From assembly GCA_018831195.1 (NCBI GenBank), contig JAHJDP010000020.1, positions 1 through 51,057 of the forward strand: a stretch of DNA of 51,057 bases, written 5' to 3'. Positions 45,219 to 51,057 of this stretch are shown one piece after another. The DNA is from Candidatus Eisenbacteria bacterium. Its GTDB lineage: Bacteria > Eisenbacteria > RBG-16-71-46 > CAIMUX01 > JAHJDP01. Made by a program: the position numbers and the translations under genes. Under the pieces are notes generated by a model. The model had not been told where the DNA came from. It did no database searches and was given only the letters and a program-made list of their open reading frames with translations. Each line of letters starts with the position of its first letter. Position 1 is the stretch's first letter.

Positions 45219-47766
45219 TCACAATTCGGCGGCATGGATCGAAAGGGTGCAATTGGCGGCCAAGCAGCACTTGGTCGTTTTTCCTGGAGTTGAGATCACA
45301 TGCATGGGCGGCATCACGGGCATTCACATTATTGCCCTGTTCGACCCCGCCTGCAAGCAGGCACATGTAGAAGGACTTCTCGCCTCCCTCGGTCTCCGAC
45401 CAGAGGATCACGGTAAGATCGAAACCGTGGTCCAGAAATCACCCAGTGATGTAATCGATGCCATCGTTTCCAAAGGTGGTCTTCCTGTCCTTGCCCATGC
45501 CAATTCGTCAAATGGTGCTTTCTGTGATATGAAAGGGCAACAACGTATTAAGCTTATACGCCATCCTCGGCTTTGCGCAGTGGAAGCGAGAGACTTCGCC
45601 AACAAGGAACTCGCTGCGCGAAACAAACGTGTTATCGACTTGCTGGATGGCGCTGACCCCGAGTACGAGACACATCTGGCCGTATACCAAGCTTCAGACA
45701 ATCCGGCTGCTGAAGGTTCAGGTAAACACGGCCTCGCAGGCATTGGTTCACGCTGTGCATACTTTAAGATGGATGCGGTGACTCTTGCTGGCCTGGAACA
45801 GGCATTCAACGATCCAATAGTACGGATTCGACAAGACTTTGAATACAAAACATATGAGTATCCACGTATTTCCAGACTACGTGTTGTAGGTGCTTTCCTC
45901 GACGGCTTAGACGTTCAGTTGCATGACGGCTTAACGTCTATTCTGGGCGCGAAAGGATCGGGGAAATCACTTCTCGTGGAGTTCCTTCGATTTGTCCTCG
46001 ACCAACCCTCCAGCAACACGGGCATTCGGCAGGACCATGAAGCCAAGCTCGAGGCGAGACTTGAGGAGTTCGGGACAGTAGCGGTAGATTTTCGGGACGA
46101 GACCGGCCGTGAGCTATCTGTTCGTCGCACGTATGGCTCTGGTGACATGGGCGGATATGATGAGGACTCTCCAGAAGAGGTTGCCCGGCTGTTTCCCGTG
46201 CTTTTTCTTAGTCAAAACGAGATAATACGTATTGCCGAGAATGAAGAAGAGCAGATTCAGTTTATCGACCGCTTCTTTGACTTCAGAACGTACATTTCGG
46301 AAATTGCCACGCTAGAAGGCGGCCTTGGCAGAGAAGATCGAGCTCTCGCTGAGAGCCTCCGCAGCTACACTGCCGTACAGGAATTGGAACAAGCGCTCAA
46401 ACTTCAAAAACGGGAAACATTGAAACTCGATTCGGCTCTTAAGAACGAAGTATTTGAGAACTTCAGACTTGCGGAAATTAAGCGTCGAGCCTTTCAGGAA
46501 CAAATCTCTTTCATCGAGAACCGCATCGAGATACTCGAGTCACTGGGACGCGAAGTATTGTCAAACGACGATCCATTGTTACCCGACTCCGTGGAAACCG
46601 ACCCGGCTCTAAAAAGAACCCATGCCATCCTTAAAACGGGACGCGCATCTTTGAAAGAGAAGATAGAAGATCTCATCGACGAGGTACGGAACAATCGCGA
46701 TCAGATAGAAACCGAGTTTAAGCGGTGGCTCCCGAAGTACAGAGATGTCAAGATCGCCTACAAAAAGATCGTCCAGGAGACTGGCGGCGATTACAAAGCA
46801 CTCGCCAGCTCCCGGGCCAAGCTTATTAAGAAACAGGATGGGATCCTGCTAAAACTCCGGGAAGCCAAGTCTCACACCGCCTCCATCAAACAGATCGTTG
46901 GACGTCGCAATGGTCTCCTTGACAAGCTGACGGCAGTGTACGCGAAATATACAGAGGAACGCCGCGCAAAATGCAGGCTGTTTGAAAAGGAGTCCAATGG
47001 ACACCTTAGAGTCTCGATCAGAAGCGGAACAAACAAGGACGCCTTTCGACAACAACTGCGAGCATTGAAGAAGGGATCCAGGCTTCGGGATAGTGATATT
47101 GATCGGCTCTGTGACAAGATTGCCCCGACAGAATTTGTAAATGCTCTTATTAGATTCGCATTGAGCCACAAGGTGAAATACTATGCACAGGTAGCCGAGG
47201 GCACGGGTATCGATAAGGAAAGGCTAGGGGTCCTCTTTCAATTCCTCCTTGACTCCTTTGATTATGAAAGGCTGCTCAAAATGCAGTATACGGCAATCCC
47301 AACGGATCGACCAGAGATTGCGTACAAGGTAGGAGGAGATAATTATGAATTTTTATCCCGACTGTCCACCGGCCAGAAGTGTACTGCCCTATTGATGATG
47401 GCGCTTAGCGACGGAACCATGCCGGTTGTGATTGATCAACCTGAGGATTCGTTGGATATTCGTTCGGTATGGGAGGACATGTGTTTGAAGGTCAGAGGCG
47501 GGAAGGAGAAGAGACAGTTCATATTTACGACTCACAACTCCAGCCTAGCCGTGGCTGGTGATACCGACAAATTTTTAATATTGGAAGCTACGGCGGATAC
47601 TGGAAGCGTCGTTTATTCGGGTAGCATGGATGAAGGCCCTGTCAGCGAAGAAGTACTTAAGTATCTTGAGGGAGGCCCAGATACCTACAGACTGAAGTAC
47701 CGCAAGTATAGTGCTGAGCGAATACTTGCAAGACGAACATCCAAACGAGGAAAAGAAAACATGTAA
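45067..47766 (+). CDS. PHP-domain / SMC-like ABC ATPase (TrlF-like)
   Basis: About 899 residues from the ATG at 45067 (MNQHTPGLSFKKLDLHIHT); a start at 45031 is also possible. The N-terminal PHP phosphoesterase has DLHIHTPAS (His pair), IAVTDHNS (Asp-His), FPGVEIT (Glu) and VLAHANS (His). It is followed by an SMC/Rad50-type ATPase: Walker A LGAKGSGKSLLV, Q-loop FLSQNEI, a long coiled coil, the ABC signature LSTGQKC, and Walker B VVIDQPEDSLDIRS with a His switch in FTTHNSSLAV. This PHP plus split-ABC layout is known from defence islands (the TrlF-type AAA-like ATPases). It probably senses a nucleic-acid state and hydrolyses phosphoesters. The neighbours support a defence role. Confidence 0.87.
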   Translation: MNQHTPGLSFKKLDLHIHTPASKCFLATQVTPSQIVQSALDAGLAGIAVTDHNSAAWIERVQLAAKQHLVVFPGVEITCMGGITGIHIIALFDPACKQAHVEGLLASLGLRPEDHGKIETVVQKSPSDVIDAIVSKGGLPVLAHANSSNGAFCDMKGQQRIKLIRHPRLCAVEARDFANKELAARNKRVIDLLDGADPEYETHLAVYQASDNPAAEGSGKHGLAGIGSRCAYFKMDAVTLAGLEQAFNDPIVRIRQDFEYKTYEYPRISRLRVVGAFLDGLDVQLHDGLTSILGAKGSGKSLLVEFLRFVLDQPSSNTGIRQDHEAKLEARLEEFGTVAVDFRDETGRELSVRRTYGSGDMGGYDEDSPEEVARLFPVLFLSQNEIIRIAENEEEQIQFIDRFFDFRTYISEIATLEGGLGREDRALAESLRSYTAVQELEQALKLQKRETLKLDSALKNEVFENFRLAEIKRRAFQEQISFIENRIEILESLGREVLSNDDPLLPDSVETDPALKRTHAILKTGRASLKEKIEDLIDEVRNNRDQIETEFKRWLPKYRDVKIAYKKIVQETGGDYKALASSRAKLIKKQDGILLKLREAKSHTASIKQIVGRRNGLLDKLTAVYAKYTEERRAKCRLFEKESNGHLRVSIRSGTNKDAFRQQLRALKKGSRLRDSDIDRLCDKIAPTEFVNALIRFALSHKVKYYAQVAEGTGIDKERLGVLFQFLLDSFDYERLLKMQYTAIPTDRPEIAYKVGGDNYEFLSRLSTGQKCTALLMMALSDGTMPVVIDQPEDSLDIRSVWEDMCLKVRGGKEKRQFIFTTHNSSLAVAGDTDKFLILEATADTGSVVYSGSMDEGPVSEEVLKYLEGGPDTYRLKYRKYSAERILARRTSKRGKENM

Positions 47767-48240
47767 GAGGCGACAAGAGCGCCACCAGCAACTGTCTCAT
47801 CAGGAACGGCTTTACCGTAGCGACTCTAACCTCGCGCGGTGGGACTTGTACACAACCTGATCTGACCTAAAGACATCCTCCCCTTTGTAAGGAACAGTTG
47901 TTCTTGATTTCATACAGGTTAGGAAGTAGTCCTATCACAACGTCCGCGGATTTCCCTTATTCCCTCTTCTTGTCTTGCTTTTCCCAGTATCATGACATCA
48001 TATCTTCTATATACTCGCCGATCCTCTGGGCAATGTGCAGGCTTCAATACCTTTCATCCACCTGTTCACAGGGCAGGAAGGAATCGAATTCAGGTACGAC
48101 GTTGTATGGGGTCCTACCTATGGTAGAGCACACTAGAAATCCCCGTGTCTTCGAAGCTCTGCCCCGGAAGGTGCGCATTCCGGTGAAGTCGGCCGCCTAG
48201 ACCGGTCCGAATCCGGCCGGGTATTCCGGTCGAAAGCGGC
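47767..48240. other. Gene-free stretch between PHP-ATPase and graspetide operon
   Basis: About 470 bp. A 100-codon plus frame (47898-48200) and a 44-codon minus frame starting near 48173 have no domain or ribosome binding site. It contains the second copy of the 28-bp dispersed repeat (48176-48203) and a related CCGGTCGAAAGCGGCC block, suggesting old IS21-like flanking sequence. Confidence 0.45.
48176..48203 (+). repeat. Dispersed 28-bp repeat, copy 2
   Basis: It matches 25785-25812 at 23 of 28 positions. It ends about 45 bp before the graspetide promoter. Confidence 0.5.
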
Positions 48241-48246
48241 CACTGA

Positions 48247-48275
48247 TTGACTGATCCCAACAATGGGAGTATATT
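48247..48275 (+). promoter_or_regulatory. Sigma70-type promoter of the graspetide operon
   Basis: TTGACT (48247-48252), a spacer of exactly 17 bp, and TATATT (48270-48275). Initiation near 48282 would leave a leader of about 27 bases containing the ribosome binding site TTGGAGG (48296-48302), six bases before the ATG. This is the best promoter in the window. Confidence 0.7.
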
Positions 48276-48308
48276 CTAGGTCAATGTCAGGCAATTTGGA
48301 GGTTTGGG

Positions 48309-48689
48309 ATGAATGATGAAGTGTTGGAGCCATTTGGGTTGTTATTCTTGGAGAGTGCTCCTCCCCCTGAAAAGAGATCTGATCCAGTGTATGACAATGA
48401 AACGGACATCTCATATATCAGCGTGGAGAATGGAGATCTAGTTCCCTTTGTGGAGTCCCAGGTGAATGAGGAAACTAAAAGCACAACCGGGATCGCAAGA
48501 GAAGGTACAGACAAAGATGTAACAGATACTAAATGCGCAGGGGCCTTTGTTGGCACGAATACTGGTACAAGGATCAAACTTGAAACAACTGATAAGGACA
48601 ACCATGATCTGGTGCCTGTTTGTTGGACAATGCTTGGGACGAAGACATTGACATTTGTGAATACTGAGCCCACAGATTCAGATGATTAA
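48309..48689 (+). CDS. Graspetide precursor peptide with three core modules
   Basis: 126 residues, with a strong ribosome binding site and promoter. Residues 8-15 (PFGLLFLE) match the microviridin-type leader helix PFFARFLE, which docks on the ATP-grasp ligase. The rest carries three copies of a 15-residue module: residues 56-70 (TKSTTGIAREGTDKD), 83-97 (TNTGTRIKLETTDKD) and 111-125 (TKTLTFVNTEPTDSD), consensus T-[KN]-[ST]-x-T-x-[IV]-x-x-E-x-T-D-x-D, spaced 27 and 28. Thr/Ser upstream and Glu/Asp downstream are what ATP-grasp ligases join into side-chain esters. Segments NGDLVP (41-46) and NHDLVP (98-103) also repeat. There are two Cys (76, 105). The precursor role is inferred from these features and the next gene. 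Confidence 0.83.
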   Translation: MNDEVLEPFGLLFLESAPPPEKRSDPVYDNETDISYISVENGDLVPFVESQVNEETKSTTGIAREGTDKDVTDTKCAGAFVGTNTGTRIKLETTDKDNHDLVPVCWTMLGTKTLTFVNTEPTDSDD

Positions 48690-48775
48690 GAGGACACAAG
48701 TAGGTATAATATTCCTGAATGATAGCAGGGAAATAGATCAATAAGATTTTTATTCAATTGACTAGAGATTATTAA

Positions 48776-49768
48776 ATGATCTTAATTGTCACGAACAAGA
48801 AAGATTACACAGCAGATTTCCTCATCCTTGAATTAAAGAGGCAAGGAGAGAAATATGTAAGATTCAATCTCGAGGATTTTCCTCAGCATATCCGTCTTGC
48901 GTGGAAATTAAATAATGGAGTGGTTGACGGCCAGATATCATTTCCTAACCTAAATGTAGAATTCAGTGAAATTCACAGTGTTTGGTATCGAAGGCCCGTG
49001 CTCCCTCGACCAGACCCAAATATTCGCAATCCTGCAGCATATGAATTTGCTGCTTCCGAATCTCAGGCATCTTTGGATGGGATATGGCGAACACTTGATT
49101 GTTTTTGGGTGAGCCATCCCGATAATCTCAGGAAGGCAGAGTCAAAACTTCTTCAGCTAAAGATTGCCGCAAAGATAGGTTTCAGCGTATGGCCGACCTT
49201 GTTGACAAATGACCCAACAATTGGGAAGGAATTCTTTCAAGATCAGGAAGAGAATATAATTTATAAACCCATTAATCGGGCTCAACTCACCAGAGATGGT
49301 CGCGTCGATTTGATTTATACAAATCCTGTTAAGTCAAACCACCTTCCTGAATTTGATCGAATCAGCCTTGCGCCTTCACTTTTCCAAAAATATGTGCCAA
49401 AGAAGGCTGAAATACGAGTAACAGTAATAGGCAATAGAATCTTTGCCGTTGAGCTAGATTCTCAATCGCAGATTGAGTCTATACACGATTGGCGTCGGGG
49501 AGATACGGCCAAAATACGACATGGTTCCCATCAACTACCTTTAGAAACTGAAAATGCTTGTCGAGCCCTCGTTAAGGAATTGGGCCTCGCATTTGGGGCT
49601 ATTGACTTGATACTTACTCCGAAGGGAGAATATGTATTCTTGGAGATTAATCCTAATGGACAGTGGGCATGGATTCAGCAAATGTGTCCCAAAGTAGCGC
49701 TACGTCAGACGCTCACTGAGCTTCTAAGATCAGGGGTGGCATTCTATGACGACGGATGCGATGAATAA
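48776..49768 (+). CDS. MdnC/MvdD-like ATP-grasp ligase (graspetide maturase)
   Basis: 330 residues. The family opening MILIVTNKKDYTADFLILEL and the diagnostic VWYRRP (69-74) are present, as is RKAESKLLQLKIAAKIGF. ATP-grasp parts follow: IIYKPINRAQL (ATP-binding Lys), LFQKYVPKKAEIRVTVIGNR, VELDSQ, a DWRRGD loop and FGAIDLILTPKGEYVFLEIN (metal-binding Glu and Asn), then PNGQWAWIQ. Relatives form omega-ester or omega-amide links between Thr/Ser/Lys and Asp/Glu side chains of a precursor. It lies 87 bp after the precursor gene. A single ligase suggests one bond type, probably esters. No Lys-linking second ligase or acetyltransferase is seen. Confidence 0.93.
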   Translation: MILIVTNKKDYTADFLILELKRQGEKYVRFNLEDFPQHIRLAWKLNNGVVDGQISFPNLNVEFSEIHSVWYRRPVLPRPDPNIRNPAAYEFAASESQASLDGIWRTLDCFWVSHPDNLRKAESKLLQLKIAAKIGFSVWPTLLTNDPTIGKEFFQDQEENIIYKPINRAQLTRDGRVDLIYTNPVKSNHLPEFDRISLAPSLFQKYVPKKAEIRVTVIGNRIFAVELDSQSQIESIHDWRRGDTAKIRHGSHQLPLETENACRALVKELGLAFGAIDLILTPKGEYVFLEINPNGQWAWIQQMCPKVALRQTLTELLRSGVAFYDDGCDE

Positions 49769-50705
49769 GCTCCGGAAAATAATCGAAAATCTCGCACTTG
49801 ATTGGATTCCGATTCTTATTGGATACCAGCCAGTTCCTATTGAAGATCCTGATGATATCATCTCGCAGTCCGAAGCACAGAACAAATTTAAAACATTTGA
49901 TGATAAAGACAAAATCGAGGAAGCACTGGATTATTGTACGGGTCTTGTCGAGCTTGGTGACTGTAGATTGAAGAGGATTGAATCAAAAGCCATGACAATG
50001 GTAGGCTTCACAGGCGTAGCTGCTGGATTGGTCACAGGTATTGGAATTCTTTCCATGACCACGAATGGATTGAAACCACTCGCGGTGTCTCTAGTCTCTG
50101 CATTGTGTTATATATTCACCATCACATGTTTCTTCATTTCGATTTACCTGGCTTTAAAGGTCTTGGCGATTAGCGATTATAAATTTGTTACCCCGGATCC
50201 TGCAGATATCTTTCATCTTTCAGATAAACCTCTGAATATCGTTAAAATAGAGCGTGCCGCAACATTATACTACTCCTATCATCGTAACGAGCAGTTACTG
50301 AATGAAAAGGGAACCTATTTAATAGGCGCACAAAGATGGTTTCGAAATGCAATAGTTCTTCTCCTTATTCTTGCTTGTTCTTACGTGCTATCATCATTTC
50401 AGTTCAATATTTCTAGGAGTGCCCCGTCCAATACAAACATCAACCGGATTACGATATCTGAGACGGAAGAGGAAAATTCATTCAGTTGCAAAACAGAACT
50501 GCCGGGGGAAGCTGATTCTGGGCAATGCTGCAAATACAAATCGGAGATTGAAAGCTCTTCCGCTGATGTCGATAGCAATATGCTTCTACCTGAGAATAGA
50601 AATATAGAAAATGAAGATGATTCGGTTTTTATTCACATTCAATTGCTGGATTTACAGAAAGACGATTCGACAGCAGCCAGAGATCAAAATGGAGAGGACG
50701 AGTAG
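49761..50705 (+). CDS. Membrane protein of the graspetide operon, unknown function
   Basis: The ATG at 49761 overlaps the ligase stop (ATGAATAA), so translation is coupled; the frame also allows 49746. About 314 residues. A helical N-terminus (EDPDDIISQSEAQNKF, CTGLVELGDCRLKRIE) leads to two close membrane segments (TMVGFTGVAAGLVTGIGIL, LAVSLVSALCYIFTITCFFI), a helical middle (IERAATLYYSYHRNEQLL), a third segment (NAIVLLLILACSYVL) and an acidic Ser/Glu-rich tail of about 100 residues. The layout recalls small membrane effectors such as SLATT or Pycsar-type proteins rather than transporters. It could be target, immunity or export partner of the peptide; none is shown. Confidence 0.75.
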   Translation: MNKLRKIIENLALDWIPILIGYQPVPIEDPDDIISQSEAQNKFKTFDDKDKIEEALDYCTGLVELGDCRLKRIESKAMTMVGFTGVAAGLVTGIGILSMTTNGLKPLAVSLVSALCYIFTITCFFISIYLALKVLAISDYKFVTPDPADIFHLSDKPLNIVKIERAATLYYSYHRNEQLLNEKGTYLIGAQRWFRNAIVLLLILACSYVLSSFQFNISRSAPSNTNINRITISETEEENSFSCKTELPGEADSGQCCKYKSEIESSSADVDSNMLLPENRNIENEDDSVFIHIQLLDLQKDDSTAARDQNGEDE

Positions 50706-50902
50706 GACATTACCTGCCTTAGCAATAGCGGCCTAAAAATCGGTTTTGTTAAGGGGTGGCTCAGAGAGGTATGGCTTGAAGAGTTCCCAATTGTTGATGG
50801 GTCTTGAAACCCGCGTGTATACAGTGAAGAACGGTAAGATATCGCCCAGCCCCACAAGAAAAATTCAGGGAATTCTTCGGTTACCTGATGATTAACAAGG
50901 AA

Positions 50903-51057
50903 TTACAAGAGATCTGACGGAAGGATTACGGTGCCGGGATTCTTAATCGCTTCATAGAGAGCCTTCCTCAAGTACGCTTTCGGATCCACACAACATAGTT
51001 TCGCCGATTCCAGCAAGCTATAAAATAGAGCCGCCACTTCCGTTCCGCGTTTGGATC
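50903..51057 (-). CDS. tnpC: IS66-family transposase, C-terminal end (cut by window edge)
   Basis: The minus frame reads SKRGTEVAALFYSLLESAKL, then VDPKAYLRKALYEAIKNPG and TVILPSDLL before a TAA. This is the classical IS66 C-terminal tail, different from that of the IS66 copy at 27720-30166, so it is a second element. A GTAAG at 50834-50838 may be its outer end, but no partner end is in the window. Confidence 0.8.
   Translation of the reverse strand, partial: SKRGTEVAALFYSLLESAKLCCVDPKAYLRKALYEAIKNPGTVILPSDLL

Noticed and set aside
47898-48200. Plus frame of 100 codons before the graspetide operon, considered as an extra precursor
   Set aside because: No ribosome binding site, no leader motif, no Thr/Glu modules, and it runs through the dispersed repeat.
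48287-48673. Minus-strand frame of 128 codons fully antisense to the graspetide precursor
   Set aside because: It has no ribosome binding site and no domain, while the plus strand has a matched promoter, TTGGAGG site, leader motif and three modules. A long Ser/Val-rich antisense frame is expected opposite a Thr/Asp-rich gene.

Overview
The window looks like a chromosomal accessory region of an uncultured bacterium of the FCB superphylum (the Eisenbacteria / Latescibacteria / KSB1 / Krumholzibacteria kind of lineage). The main evidence is a set of secreted proteins that end in a FlgD-like, type IX-style C-terminal sorting domain (xPNPx... then VYDxxGRxVRxL... then WxGxDxxGxxVxxGVYFxRL...), lipoproteins with clear lipoboxes, and good GGAGG ribosome binding sites. 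I saw no rRNA, tRNA or CRISPR array.

Layout. (1) 1-7.0 kb, minus strand: a tight operon of a C25 (gingipain-like) protein, a frameshifted Vps62-like protein with a sorting domain, and a small secreted protein; a DUF6788-like fragment sits at the left edge. (2) 7.3-10.8 kb: an IS256-family element (frameshifted transposase, 24-bp imperfect ends, 7-bp target repeat), a small membrane protein, and an IS3-family element with a T TTT TTA slippery site, whose right end supplies the stop codon of a neighbouring lipoprotein gene. (3) 12.0-18.4 kb, minus strand: a large sorted NlpC/P60-like protein, then a four-gene operon of a permuted NlpC/P60-like enzyme, a Vps62-like protein, a membrane protein and a secreted endonuclease/exonuclease/phosphatase (EEP) enzyme. 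(4) 18.6-25.6 kb: a tyrosine recombinase, followed by a unit bracketed by two perfect 17-bp inverted repeats. The unit holds a GT2 glycosyltransferase, a DegT-type aminotransferase and a convergent 1223-residue nuclease-STAND ATPase. (5) 26.1-30.7 kb: an AT-rich MFS-type transporter with a near-leaderless promoter, then a degenerate DDE transposase split by a complete IS66 element (perfect 14-bp ends and 8-bp target duplication). (6) 30.6-39.7 kb, minus strand: a second secreted-protein locus with another C25-like protein, three lipoproteins, two further sorted proteins (one an EEP enzyme), and a gene reduced to its signal peptide by the transposase remnant. (7) 40.1-47.8 kb, plus strand: a defence-like island with a small unknown protein, a helicase-less type ISP-like restriction-modification enzyme, a small membrane protein and a PHP-SMC/ABC ATPase. 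(8) 48.2-50.7 kb: a compact graspetide (omega-ester/amide RiPP) operon with its own sigma70-type promoter. Its 126-residue precursor has a microviridin-like leader motif and three 15-residue Thr/Glu/Asp modules, followed by an MdnC/MvdD-like ATP-grasp ligase and a membrane protein. The right edge cuts an IS66-family transposase.

The two strongest candidates for an undescribed system are the three-module graspetide operon and the repeat-bracketed GT2-DegT-nuclease/STAND unit next to a recombinase. All functional calls are from reading motifs; no database search was run.
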